DNA from: Chryseobacterium sp. E1
GTDB taxonomy: Bacteria; Bacteroidota; Bacteroidia; Flavobacteriales; Weeksellaceae
Assembly: GCA_019203745.1 (NCBI GenBank)
Contig: CP078104.1
Span: forward strand, 186,001 to 250,000
Length of the DNA stretch: 64,000 bases
Direction: 5' to 3'
Part shown: positions 29,046 through 40,242 of the stretch, one piece after another
Layout: each line of letters opens with the position of its first letter
Numbering within the stretch: position 1 is the first letter of the stretch
The notes under the pieces: generated by a model
Database searches by the model: none
Told to the model about the DNA's origin: nothing
Seen by the model: only the letters and a program-made list of their open reading frames with translations
Translations under genes and position numbers: made by a program

Positions 29046-31099
29046 TTAGAAGTTATTGCTTTTTTCAGCGCTGTTATTTTTCACAATCTTATCAGAATGA
29101 TGCTCGTTAGTTCCTGTACTTTTAGTAACAATCTTACCTTCGCTTACCTCATTCCTCTCCTTCTTTGTCTCACTATGTACATCCCCGTCTATAATCTCCG
29201 TCAGTTTCCCTGCAATCATCATGCTGGCATCTCCTACTACAGATGTCATCTTCATCGCACCGATGCTTTGTGAACTGTTCATGGTAATGCTTTCTGTTTT
29301 GTTCATTCCCACGATGTTACTCTGGTCAGCGCCTACTGTGGTATTCATATTTTGTCCCACATTCACAGTAAGATTCTCCCCTACGTTAAAGGTCATATTT
29401 TTAGGAGCAGTAACGGTGATATTGCCTTTACCATCCATTAAATAAGTATTTCCACTTGGATCTTCAATAAAAATGCTGCCTTCTGCATCGTTGAAAATCA
29501 CTTTATTACCGCTTCTGGTCTGGATGGATTTGATATGGTTGTTTACTCCGCCGCCTAATCCCACCTGCCCATGGAACATTCCTCCCATTGCAAATGGAAA
29601 ATCCGGATGGTGGTACTCAAAGCCTACCATTACCTGATCTCCTACTTCAGGAACCGCTACATATCCTCTGTTCTGAGTGATCTGATCTGTACCTCCGGCA
29701 TCCGGGCTCATCATCCTGATAAACTGGGTGGTATTGCTTTTTGCCAGTCAAACTGTACCTGTATACGCCCCTGGTTCAATGGGTCTGTATTCGAAATAAC
29801 GGTTGCAATCTGAGGCTCAGCTTTAGGCACATGAAAATCCGGACGGGGAATAAAACCTGTGTCTGCAACAATAGATTCAAAATATCCGTTGTAATATCCA
29901 CGGGCATCCACTTCATGGGTTACTTCCGTCAGCATCAGTTTGGTAAAATAAGAAGTATCGTTAGTATCTGTTTTACGCATTTCAAGATCTACAATACATC
30001 CCGGATATAAAAACGGAACAGTCATAAACCCTGAAGTAATAAAAACCTCTGCAGCCTTGCTTCCTGTAGTTCCTTTCTGGGATGAATCAACATCCATAAA
30101 TGTGGATGCATTGATCGGTGCAATTCTTAATGATGGTGTTTTAAAAGTATTTTCAGAGATTTCATAAGCTCTTCTTGCAATGTCTGAAGTATGGCTTACT
30201 TTGGAGGCTCCGGTAGTCAACTTTTCGTGTTGGCTGCTGTTGTATCCGTAAAATGTAGGATTAACGTGCTGAGCTTTCATTTTGATTTTAACATCGCTCA
30301 GATTACTTCCATAAACAAGTTTTACAGGCTTTTCCTGTGGCGGAAGCTGTCCGAAGTGCAGAATTTCCCCATCGTAGAAAAACTGTTCACCATAAGATTC
30401 TGCAATCCTTGCCAGATAGTTATAGTGAGTCTCTTCATACTGTGAGCTGTAAGGTACATTCCCGTAGCGGGCATCTACCCGGAAATCAAATTTTTCCTGT
30501 CCCAGCCCTTCCTTAATCACTTCACTGGCAATACTGTTGAGACTGATCGGCTGGCTCCCTCCAAAACTCTGAATATGCGGAGCAGCATCCAGAAGAATCG
30601 TTGGGCTGAAACCTGTCAGCACAATATTCCCCAGACTTCCTTTTTCCTGGCTGAAACCCACTTCTGTAATGACTCCTACAAAGTTTCGTTCAGGACCGCT
30701 TTCAACGTCTTTATATCTGAAAATAACAGTAATTCTTTTCCCTAAAAAGCTTTGCGCCTCTTCCAGGTTATGGTTTTCGGCACTTCCTAAGGTATCATGA
30801 GCAAGGATAAGATCAAATTCATGATGTTTTACCGCACTTTGCTTGAGTTTAAAATGTTTGAAAAATTTAATGGCTTTACCTTCTACGAAGATTTCCAGCT
30901 TCACTACCCTGTTGATTCCTGCAACGGCATTGTCCGGAATTCCCTGGGCATTAAATATTTTGGAAGTAGGTTGTTTTGACCACACTTTATCTTCAGAAAC
31001 AGTAGGATTATTGGTATGCATGGTCTTGCCCATGAATTTTGCCGTAGTGTCTGATGTATGGGCAGAATTTGTATTTATTTTTTTTGGAAAGATTCTCAT
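29046..31099 (-). CDS. vgrG: type VI secretion spike protein VgrG, frameshifted
   Basis: About 684 residues once an A-run near 29740 is lengthened by one. Order: N-terminal extension, gp27-like domain (IASEVIKEGLGQEKFDFRV, YLARIAESYGEQFFYDG), gp5 OB-fold (DPLNQGRIQVQFDWQK, GYVAVPEVGDQVMVGFEYHH), then a beta-helix of short repeats (NMTFNVGENLTVNVGQN) and a polar tail. Forms the trimeric spike on the T6SS tube. This is the Bacteroidota (T6SSiii) style. First gene of a leftward run of about 12 genes; no sheath, TssB/C or membrane-complex genes lie in the window. Confidence 0.92.
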
Positions 31100-31754
31100 T
31101 GGGTTCCTTAAACATGGTATAATTTTTTTTGCTGGTGTGTTTGTATTTTTTCTGGAAAAATACCAGAGGGATACGGCCGTTTATTCAAAACAGTTCAGAC
31201 AAATTACTTATCGGCCCCAATGTGTTATTTGTCGGTACAGAGCTGTTTGTATACATTAATATCAGGCAAATAAGGCTAATGCTTTTTATGCTTAATGTGA
31301 TTATTCTCAATGGTTTATTATGCTATTCATTCCTATATTTTATGACTTGATAGGGCTAATATATCACCATAAAAAATCACGGCAAAATGAAATAGGCTTT
31401 TTTGAAAAATTGTAGTAATTCTACGATTTTTGAGATTATGAAAATACGATCTTCAGCCACTAAAAAAAAAAAAAAAAGATTTCAAACAGCTGTAAAACTA
31501 TTTAAAACCTTCAAAACCAAGTCAATCCCAGGTACAAAAAACGGACAAACGGCTATCAACGAAAAGGTCAGGCAATAAGATGGCTTAGGAGACTTTTTGC
31601 GTGAGCAGAAATGATACTTCAGAACCTCTTTATCAGAGGATATATTAGCATTAACCTGAACCCGTCCTCATACCAAAACAGAAAAATAAAACTGCCGGAA
31701 TATCGGTTTACCACCGAAATATTGAATCTAAGAGTTTTCCTGCAGAATTGGCTA
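31100..31754. other. AT-rich intergenic region upstream of vgrG
   Basis: 655 bases with no convincing gene. Contains an 11-bp inverted repeat at 31405-31415 and 31421-31431 (5-base loop, T-run on either side; possible terminator), and an uninterrupted run of 16 A at 31462-31477. An inverted pair ATATCGGT/ACCGAAATAT lies near 31700-31720. No TAnnTTTG box was found on the minus strand here, so the vgrG promoter is unassigned. Confidence 0.5.
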
Positions 31755-32517
31755 TTATTCAAAAACTACATAGTTCACTTTGTCCACTCCCGTATTACCT
31801 GTTTTCTTATCATAAGCATATAATATCAGCTCATAATTTCCCGATGCATTGATGGGATGATTTCCTTCAAACAGGTTCGTAGAGACCAGGGACATATCAA
31901 CATTTTTGATGACTTTGCCATCTTTCTTGAGAATTCCCTTTACTTCTATTTCATCAGAATTCCATATCCCTCCTTTATCAATTACACAGCCACACATCAT
32001 CACAATATTGGCCTGAAACTGAAACGGTTTGTCTTTAATGGTGTTCAGAGCGATATACTGATGCGTTCTGGGTTTCAGAATATCAATAATATATCCCGGA
32101 ATTTCCAGAATAATTCCTTCTCCCAAGATATCTTTTCCGGGAATCAGCCATAGTTCTGTAGTTACTGTAGCTTGTGCCTGTCTGCTGTTCAGGGTGAAAT
32201 CACTTCTATATTAACAAATGTGGGCTCATCTATGTCAATATTGGCAATAAATCCTCCCGTTTGTTCGTCTACAATTGAATTCCCCTGATTTTAGGTGTTT
32301 TCATAATCAGATCGGTATTCCCTGTGCTTCCCGCTGTATTCCCTTCTGCCAGAATTTTCCGGTTCAGTTTGTTTCTTACAATAATATGAGCGCCTCCCAG
32401 TGAAGTCCCTATAAATTTGGCGTCCCTTGCTTTTGCTCTGATCATAACTTTTGTTTCTGTAGCTGAAACCATCAGATTACCAAAAAGAAATGCAGCAATA
32501 AGAATAAATGTTTTCAT
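31755..32517 (-). CDS. secreted beta-sandwich-like protein, frameshifted
   Basis: About 254 residues with a signal peptide (FILIAAFLFGNLMVSATE). Breaks near 32280 (G-run) and 32205 (C-run). Beta-rich throughout (AKFIGTSLGGAHIIVRNKLN, GGFIANIDIDEPTFVNIEV, GNYELILYAYDKKTG), resembling periplasmic binding or Ig-like domains. Its ATG overlaps the stop of the MarR gene (ATGA), so it is probably the target of that regulator. Family unknown. Confidence 0.6.
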
Positions 32518-33006
32518 GAATGTATTGATTTTAAGTATTGTTGTCTGAATCTGTTATAAAAAGATTCGCTCTTTAGTTCCTGATCTATGCTGTCCAGATA
32601 AGACAGAATCGCCAGATCTTCTGATAAAAGCTGAAGGATTGCCTTTTCACAGCTGTCCCAGATTTTTTCCAGCTGAGGAAGCATCTCTGTAGCTTTCGGG
32701 GAAAGTGAAATAATCTGTTTACGTTTGTCTGTACGATCTTTTTTGATGAGCAGATAACCTTTGTCTGTCATTTTTTTGACAATCACTACTACGGAAGGAT
32801 GAGAATACCCCAAAGGTTCCGCAATGTCTGTGATAGAGATCTCCCTTTTTCTGCAGCAGCATCAGCACAAGGTACCAGTTGGGCTCTACATCTATTCCGA
32901 ATTCTTTATAGAATTTTCTGACGTCATGAGACATCCGGTCACTGATCCTTTTCAGCCTGCTATCCAAAGCTTTATAACCAAGCTCTTTAATAAAGTCAAA
33001 ATCCAT
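32514..33006 (-). CDS. MarR family transcriptional regulator, frameshifted
   Basis: About 164 residues from ATG 33006. Winged helix visible as ISITDIAEPLGYSHPSVVVIVKK (helix-turn-helix) followed by the wing LLIKKDRTDKRKQIISLS. One break near 32850, where an A-run is one base long; correction restores LLQKREISITDIAEP. It probably represses its own promoter: a perfect 12-bp tandem repeat with palindromic units lies 35 bases upstream. Translationally coupled to a secreted protein gene. Confidence 0.85.
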
Positions 33007-33040
33007 AGTTAAATATTTGCTGTAAATATATAAAAAATAC

Positions 33041-33064
33041 AGTCAACTATATAGTCAACTATAT
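33041..33064. promoter_or_regulatory. tandem operator upstream of the MarR gene
   Basis: AGTCAACTATAT occurs twice back to back. Each unit centres on TATAGTCAACTATA-type symmetry (6-bp arms around CA; the first has one mismatch). Two abutting dyads 12 bp apart, about 35 bases before the marR start, fit an autoregulatory MarR site. Confidence 0.6.
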
Positions 33065-33154
33065 TAATTTTAAAATAAAACTATAAAATACTATTAATCA
33101 ACAATATAAAATTTAAAGTAATTGAATTTTTGTTTTATTTTTACAGAAGAAGTA

Positions 33155-34314
33155 TCACTTTTTAATTCTGAATATATCCATCTGTCCGGCAATTACCGTC
33201 AGGAGAATACCAAAGCAGGCAAAAAGACCATAAGAATACCTGAGATCAAAAGCTTCAGCAATGTATCCGATCAGAGGAGGCCCCATCAGAAATCCTAAAA
33301 ACGAAATACTGGATACAAAAGACAATGCAATGCTGGGAGCAACGGTACTTACCTGTCCTACGGCACTATAAACCGATGGAACACTCAGAGACCCTCCGAG
33401 ACCGATGATCATAAAAGCAATAATGCATAGCCAAAATTCCGGAAAGAAGACGCTAAGGAAAAGACCGCAGCTCATCAGGAGGCCACATCCCTGCAGCACT
33501 GTCTTTTTCCATACTTTTCAATCACACGGTTCCCTGCGAACCGGCCTAAAGTCATCATGAAGATAAAGCTTGTATATCCCAGAATAACAAGCCCATCCGG
33601 TGCTTTTACAATCGTCTGAAAATATACTCCGCTCCAGTCGAACATAGCACCTTCAATAGCCATACTTAAAAACCCAATCACTCCAAGCCCTATCAAAGTA
33701 GAGTTTATTGTTTTAAAAATAGATTGTCTTTGCGGTTCAACCTTATGGATGATATTGGTTAAATTTCCTTTGCTGTACATCCATAGCCCTGCCGCCAGGA
33801 TAAAAATGAATACAAAATGATAGAAAGTAGATACATGGATATTGATCGCCAATAGTCCAACGACAGCTCCCACTAATCCGGCAAAGCACCAGGCACCATG
33901 ATAAGATGAAAGAAGTGTTCTTTTCGTTATCGATTCTATTTCAATCGCCTGTGTATTCATCGCAATATTGCACAGATTCCCGAAACACCAAAGAAAAAAA
34001 AGAACCACAGCAAGTACCCAGTAAGATGGTGAAAGCCCGATCAGCAGTAGAAAAACAGGATACAATAAAAAACAGCTTTTAATAATCCGGCTGCTCCCGA
34101 ATCTGCTGATCAGTTTTCCTGCAGGAACCATGGTGGAAAGCTGCCCTATCGGCATCAGCAGTAATAAGGTCCCCAGCTCCGCTTCACTGATCGAGAGTGT
34201 ATTTTTGATCACAGGGATCCGGCTTGCCCAGGAAGAAAAAACAAGCCCATGGGCAAAGAAAAGTAAAAAGCAGGCTGCAGGCATTTTCGTATTGTAAGAT
34301 TCTCTATCGTGCAT
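33155..34314 (-). CDS. MFS transporter, YbjJ-like, frameshifted
   Basis: About 386 residues and 12 hydrophobic segments. The N-terminus (FFAHGLVFSSWASRIPVIK) and the ISEAELGTLLLLMPIGQL segment resemble the YbjJ/fucose-permease-like branch of the major facilitator superfamily. One break near 33500 at an A-run. I chose ATG 34314 over 34359 because the AraC-like half-sites and a likely -7 region fall just upstream, leaving little leader for the longer form. Divergent from an AraC regulator; substrate unknown. Confidence 0.8.
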
Positions 34315-34374
34315 TTTGACAGTTGTTTGATTTAGATTTCCGGTTGCGAAATTAGGCACAGTTCGGCAATAAAA

Positions 34375-34408
34375 TATATTCCATTTTTGATATTTTATAT
34401 TCCATTTT
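34375..34408. promoter_or_regulatory. direct-repeat AraC-type binding sites
   Basis: TATATTCCATTTT occurs at 34375-34387 and 34396-34408, exactly 21 bp apart (two helical turns), between the divergent MFS and AraC genes. Spacing and orientation match AraC/XylS half-sites. Confidence 0.6.
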
Positions 34409-34441
34409 AAACACTGTAGAGAAAAAGAAAAATTTACTGCT

Positions 34442-34449
34442 TACATTTG
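34442..34449 (+). promoter_or_regulatory. -7 promoter element of the AraC gene
   Basis: TACATTTG matches TAnnTTTG, 49 bases before the ATG at 34498. Confidence 0.45.
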
Positions 34450-34497
34450 ATCACAGGAAATAATGTATAAGCATTCTGAGAAGTAACCACCTCCACC

Positions 34498-35335
34498 ATG
34501 ATAGATATTAAGCCAACATTTGAAGGGTTATATATTGAGAAATATAAAGCAGATGATATCAAAGCGTTTGATAAAAGAGCCGGGAAGCTCAATAAACTGA
34601 TATTTTGCTTTGTATCAGAGGGTACTCTGGATTTTCAGATCAGCTCATTTGCATTTAAGATCGGGAAGAATTCGGTCATCATGCTTCTGCCTGATACGGA
34701 TCTGGCTGATGTTTCCTGTAGTGATGATCTTGATATGACCGTGTTTTTCATTTCGTTGGATTTCATTAGTTCTTATAGTTTTCTGACCGTTCTGCTTGCC
34801 AGTGAAGAAATTAAGCTCAATCCGGGAATTCGCATGGAATCTCCGGCTGGAAAGCTCATTTGGTCAACGGTAAAACTGATAGAAGAGTATCATTATCAAA
34901 CAAAAAAGAAAGTACAATAGAAGCTGTACAGTATCTGCTTTATGCACTTCTTGAAATAATTTCAAAACTTTACCTTCCGGTTATCAAAGACAACAGCCTT
35001 CTGCAGACCCGAAGCAAAGATATTATAGACCATTTTTTTGAATTACTGAATGAACAGGGACATCTGCAAAGAAGTGTGATCTTCTATTCTGATCAGCTCC
35101 ATCTTTCCCCTCAGTATCTGAGCAGCCTGATCAAAAAGGAAACCGGAAAACCTATTAAACAGTGGATCAGTTATATGGTGATAAAACACGCTAAAGAACT
35201 CCTTAAGACCACCTCCCTTTCCATTAAAGAAATCAGTAACCGGCTACAATTTGTAGACTCTTCTCTTTTTGCAGATATTTCAGACGATGCACAGGGATTA
35301 CAGCCAATACATACAGAGAAAATTATAAAATCTGA
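34498..35335 (+). CDS. AraC family transcriptional regulator, frameshifted
   Basis: About 279 residues. N-terminal cupin-like sensor region, C-terminal double helix-turn-helix (LHLSPQYLSSLIKKETGK, then SIKEISNRLQFVDSSLFCRY and FRRCTGITANTYRENYK). Breaks near 34905 and 35270, each in an A- or T-run one base short; correction of the second restores the canonical second HTH and ends the gene at 35335. Likely activates the divergent MFS transporter through the repeats at 34375-34408. Ligand unknown. Confidence 0.85.
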
Positions 35336-35412
35336 AAATAGCCGGAAAATATATGTTCTATAATAGACCCTATAGAAAATATAAGCTAGAGAAGTATTTT
35401 AATAAAAAGTCA

Positions 35413-35439
35413 GAGACAGTATGAAATTCATACTGTCTC
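35413..35439. terminator. bidirectional hairpin between convergent genes
   Basis: A 12-bp perfect stem (GAGACAGTATGA with TCATACTGTCTC) between the ends of the AraC gene and the T9SS protein gene. No strong T-run, so termination strength is uncertain. Confidence 0.55.
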
Positions 35440-35477
35440 CTGAAAAACTTCCCCAAACTGAATTTTTATTTTTTTTT

Positions 35478-36446
35478 TTATAATTTTCTTTGAAACAGAA
35501 CCTCCTTTTTCAGTTCACCCTGAAGAATATACACTCCTTTCTGAAGCTTTGAAATATCTATATTTTTAGGATTCTCTGCTGTTAAAACAACCTTTCCTTC
35601 CAGAGACATCACCTTTATTTTCTTAATATCTTCTTTTGATGTTAAACTGATCACATCTGAACCAGGGTTCGGATATACGGAAATTCCTTCTTTTTCAGCA
35701 TCCGGATCAACAGTAGACAAAGCTCCCGCCGGGTAAGAAACACTTTTGTCACATTGGTAGTTCCGTTAAATGTAAAAGTATTGATTGCAAAATTAAATAC
35801 AATTCCTGCACTCTGACTGATCCACATATAGGATTCATTGGTATAGGTAAAAGGGCCGGGTGTCTGTGTACCTGTTCTCATTCTTTTGATTCTCAGAACA
35901 TTTGGGTAAGTTCCGTAGGTGTTGTAATTGTACCATAAGCATCTACAGTATAGTCTACCTGTCCTGTTTCAGCTGAACTTCCTGTACCGCCTGTTGTGCT
36001 GATCTGATAATTATCGGTAAACTGTTGCAGGTAAGTAACCGGAAATTTAAAATCAATTAAAGGATCTGTATAAGTCATTGTAACATCCCCAAATCCGGCA
36101 CCGGCATACGATCCAAGCATTCTGGCTTCGGTATCTGTGATAGAAACAAAGTCATAGGTATCGGAAAGTGTAGGTTTGGTAATCCTGTTGGCTTCAGGAA
36201 ACCTGAAACAGTTGGCTTCCCAGGGCATACATTCATGGTAGAGGTTGAAGTATTGGCTCCTGTATAGGCAGAAAAATCCCAGTTCACATTAGCACCCGAA
36301 GGACCGGGAGTCACCGTCAGTGCCACATCTCCGGCTTTAAACGTAACAGGTATATTGATTCTTTCAATAGCAGATCTTGTAATGGAAGGCTGCGCATAAG
36401 CAGCTATTCCTGCAACAAGAAATAAGATAGAATTTAGCTTTTTCAT
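35478..36446 (-). CDS. T9SS type A sorting-domain secreted protein, frameshifted
   Basis: About 322 residues with breaks near 36200, 35880 and 35735. N-terminal signal peptide (SILFLVAGIAAYAQ), an unrecognised beta-rich middle (VNWDFSAYTGANTSTST), and a C-terminal Por-secretion sorting domain (ISVYPNPGSDVISLTSKE through VYILQGELKKEVLFQRKL). That tail directs export by the type IX system and surface release or anchoring. Preceded by an exact Bacteroidota promoter. Confidence 0.75.
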
Positions 36447-36489
36447 ATTATTTATTTTTTAAATTGGATATGGAGTCTCATTGTATCTG

Positions 36490-36520
36490 CAAATTTACTT
36501 CCGGTTACGGCGGCTATCAA
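36490..36520 (-). promoter_or_regulatory. promoter of the T9SS protein gene
   Basis: On the minus strand TTG (36518-36520), a 20-base spacer, and TAAATTTG (36490-36497), an exact match to the Bacteroidota consensus; leader about 45 bases. Confidence 0.7.
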
Positions 36521-36771
36521 TCCTGAAAAAAAGTATTTTCGTCTACCTGAAATCCGGTATTTTTTATCCGGTGGTAAATGGTTATATTATGACAGACTCA
36601 TATAAAATAAAGTATCCGGCCTCTGTAGAAGCACTGTTATAAAAATTGATTTTATTTTTTTTAATTTACATGACAAGATCTGCAACCGGAAAAAGAGTGA
36701 AACTACCAAAACGGATAAGGCTGTATTCAAAATGGATTTTACCTCGTTCCTTTCATTCATCCTTTTTTTTG

Positions 36772-36779
36772 TAAGTTTG
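36772..36779 (+). promoter_or_regulatory. -7 promoter element of the SNF2 helicase gene
   Basis: TAAGTTTG lies 15 bases before ATG 36795. If it is the -7 box, transcription begins near 36785, which rules out the in-frame ATG at 36732 and decides the start. Confidence 0.5.
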
Positions 36780-36794
36780 CTTCTATCAATTTTT

Positions 36795-39700
36795 ATGGCA
36801 GAATATATTCTTGAAAATATCAGTATCAGTACCCTTTCCGTTTATGATCTTCTGAAACATACTACAGACACCAGCTTTATCGGAATCAGGGATTTTCATG
36901 AAATTCATCCTGCCACTATTGAAAATAATACCGGTATTTTTACCAAGAAATCATCACTTCAGGATTTTCCTGTAGTCACAATAAGCCGGATTGGCAGCGC
37001 TCTTCTATGTTCCTGCACATGTGACAGTCCACAGGGACAGCTTTGCTCACATCAGGGAGAGATTATTCATGCTATTTTGGAAGAAAAGAAATTCCGGATC
37101 TTTTTCGATGATATTCTCCGCAAAAAAATGTTGATTCCTAAGGCTAAAAGTTATGGTCTGGAACATGAATCGGATCTCGACACCTACTTCAGGATAGAAT
37201 ATAATGGTGGAAAAATTGAGATCCTGCCCAAAATCAAAGAAATGCTTCCGGTTGATGAAATTCTTTTTCAGAGAGACCTCCTTCCGCAGCTATCTCCTGA
37301 TCAACTGACCATCACGGAAACAGGTAAGAAACAGATATTGGTCATGAGTAAACACCGCTATTACAATCATCTGGTATTTTCTCTGATGGAAGCAGAAAGC
37401 ACACAAACAGGGAAAATTAAAAATCCGGTTACTCCTGTGGATGCCATGCAGCTGATATGGAAAGCTGAGAAGCCCCAGGAAATCAAATTCTACACGGCCA
37501 TCCATTCTTTCCAAAGCAATTATAATGAAGACTATAATACTTCCGAACTGGAGGCATTAAAGCGTATTGTACAGAATCCCCTGGGCTTGAAGTCTATTAT
37601 CATGACCGGGAAATTGCAGAAAACATGTCTGCAAAGTCGCTGGTCCCTGTTGAATTAAATACTTTAGATGCCGAGGTACAACTTTCTGTATTTAAGAAAG
37701 ATCCGTTTTACGAAATAACCGGAGAATTACAGTTCAATGATATCTCAGTTCCTTTTAAAAATGTTGTTCTCAGAAATGAATATTTCGTATATAACCAAAA
37801 CATTTTCAGTCTTGTAGCTCATCCGGACATGCTAAAAATCATCAGATTTTTTAAGACAAACAATGAGATTCTGCTGATCCATTCTTCAAAATACGGGGCT
37901 TTCATGAAGAACATACTCTCCAATCTCGAAGAACGCATTCACATCAATTACAGCTACATACAAAAAGCAACGAAAGTACAGCTTGAAGACAAGAATTATC
38001 AGATAGAAAAGGTTATTTACCTGCGTCAACAGGAAAATTATATCGGAATAACTCCTGTGATGAAATATGGTGAGGTAGAAGTTCCGGTGTATTCCAGAAA
38101 GCAGATTTTTGATACGGATCTGAATGGAAATCCTTTTAAGATCGAAAGAAATGATGCGGCCGAAGCACGTTTTACTTCTCTGATCATGATGCAGCATCCC
38201 GATTTTGAAGATCAGATGGATGGCTATCAGTATTTTTATCTGCACAGAGATAAATTTCTGGACAATAACTGGTTTCTTGATGCCTTTGAAATATGGAGAA
38301 ATGAAGGTGTAACTATTCTTGGTTTCAACGAATTAAAAACAATAAACTTAATCCTCACCGGGCAAAAATCAATATCCAGATTACCAGCGGGCTCGATTGG
38401 TTTAATGCAAAACTGAAAGTAGGATTTGGCCCCGAAGAAGCTACTTTAAAACAGCTTCACAGAACCATCCCGCAAAAAGTAGATTTGTACAGCTGGATGA
38501 CGGTTCCTTGGGATTCTTCCCGAAGAATGGATTGATAAGCTTACCGCCTATTTCCAGGCTGGAGAAATTGACGAAGACTTACTGAAAATTCCGAAGATCA
38601 GCTTTACAGAAATCTCTTCCCTTTTTGAAAAGGAAGTATTGAGTAAGGAGGTTCAGAATGAATTAATGACCTATTCTTCAAAGTTTTTAAAGGTGAAAAA
38701 TATTCCTGAAGTAAAAGTTCCGGATGCCTTGAAAGCTGAATTAAGGGATTATCAGCATCATGGACTCAACTGGATGAATTTTCTTGATGAATTTAATTTC
38801 GGAGGTTGTCTGGCCGATGATATGGGACTGGGAAAAACGGTTCAGATCATTGCTTTTATCCTGTCTCAGAGAGAAAAAAGAGGTCATACCACCAATCTTA
38901 TTGTAGTTCCTACTTCCCTTCTTTTTAACTGGCAGGAAGAGATCAGCAGATTTGCACCTTCTGTTAAGGTTTTACTGCACTATGGGGCTGACAGACCGAA
39001 AACAACCGCTCACATGACTGATTATGAAGTAGTTCTTACCAGCTATGGAATGCTGCTTTCTGATATCAGATTCCTTAAAGCCTTTCATTTCAATTATATT
39101 TTCCTTGATGAATCACAAACGATCAAGAATCCTGATTCAGAAAGGTATAAAGCTGCACGCCTCCTTCAGGCAAGGAACAGGATCGTACTGACAGGAACAC
39201 CGGTAGAAAACAGTACTTTTGACCTGTATAGCCAGCTTTCTTTTGCCTGTCCGGGACTTCTGGGCAGCAAACAGTATTTTAAGGATATTTACGCCATTCC
39301 TATTGATAAATTTGAATACAGTAAACGAGCTCTGGAGCTTCAGCAGAAGATCAGACCTTTCATTCTCCGCAGAACCAAGAAGCAGGTAGCCAAAGAACTT
39401 CCAGAAAAAACAGAAACGGTGATCTATTGTGAAATGAATGCTGAACAGCGCAGAATTTATGATGCTTACGAAAAAGAGCTTCGTGAATTTATTGCAGCTA
39501 ATGACGATGATGAGCTGAATAAAAACAGTATGCATGTTCTTACCGGACTTACCAGGCTCCGGCAGATCTGTAACTCTCCGGTTCTTATCAAAGAAGGCTA
39601 TTCCGGGGAGCATGCAGTAAAGGTTGAGATTCTGATGGAACAGATCCTTGGAAAATCAAAAGATCATAAAATACTTGTGTTTTCACAGTTTGTGGAAATG

Positions 39701-40125
39701 CTAGATCTTATTAAAGCAGAACTGAAAAAAACAATATCCAATTTGAGTATCTCACCGGGCAGACTAAAGACAGAGGAGAAAAGGTTACTAATTTCCAGAC
39801 CAATAAGGAAGTAAGGGTGTTTTTAATCAGTTTAAAAGCCGGAGGTGTTGGGCTGAACCTTACCCAGGCAGATTATATTTACCTTGTAGACCCCTGGTGG
39901 AATCCTGCAATCGAAAATCAGGCTATCGACCGCAGCTATCGTATAGGCCAGACTAAAAATGTAATAGCCGTGCGTATGATCTGCTCCAATACTGTAGAAG
40001 AGAAAATACTTACCCTGCAGAAAAAGAAGAAACAGCTGGCCCAAAACCTGCTCAAAACAGATGGAACAAAGCTTCAGGGGTTATCAAAACAGGACCTTAT
40101 GAATTTGCTGGAATCCGACTCTTAA
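36795..40125 (+). CDS. SWIM zinc finger plus SNF2-family DEAD/DEAH helicase, frameshifted
   Basis: About 1110 residues in five frame segments (breaks near 37620, 38345, 38490-38515 and 39740-39810). N-terminal SWIM motif CSCTCDSPQGQLCSH near residue 75, an intermediate beta domain ending in the SGLDWFNAKLKVGFG segment, then the Swi2/Snf2 ATPase: ADDMGLGKTVQ (Walker A), LDESQTIKNP (Walker B, DESQ), LTGTPVENS, and the C-terminal LKAGGVGLNLTQAD and DRSYRIGQTKNV motifs. Likely a double-stranded-DNA translocase in chromatin or repair functions. Bacterial role unproven. Confidence 0.88.
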
Positions 40126-40141
40126 AATAAAATTCATTTTA

Positions 40142-40181
40142 ATTCCTGATGTACAAATAAAAGTGCCTGTACATCAGGAAT
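40142..40181. terminator. long hairpin after the SNF2 gene
   Basis: A perfect 14-bp inverted repeat (ATTCCTGATGTACA with its complement) around a 12-base loop, 16 bases after the helicase stop and before the convergent GLPGLI gene. No U-run; likely a bidirectional end or processing structure. Confidence 0.6.
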
Positions 40182-40242
40182 ATAGAAATAATACTCTATT
40201 TTGAAATGATCTCAAATTTTTTCTATCTGCCCTGTAAGCCGC

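Noticed and set aside
16689..31099. Complete type VI secretion system
   Set aside because: Only spike, tip and cargo-like genes are present; no sheath, tube, baseplate or membrane-complex gene was found.
36732..36794. N-terminal membrane helix on the SNF2 protein (start at 36732)
   Set aside because: The hydrophobic stretch overlaps a good -7 box at 36772-36779 and looks like translated promoter DNA.
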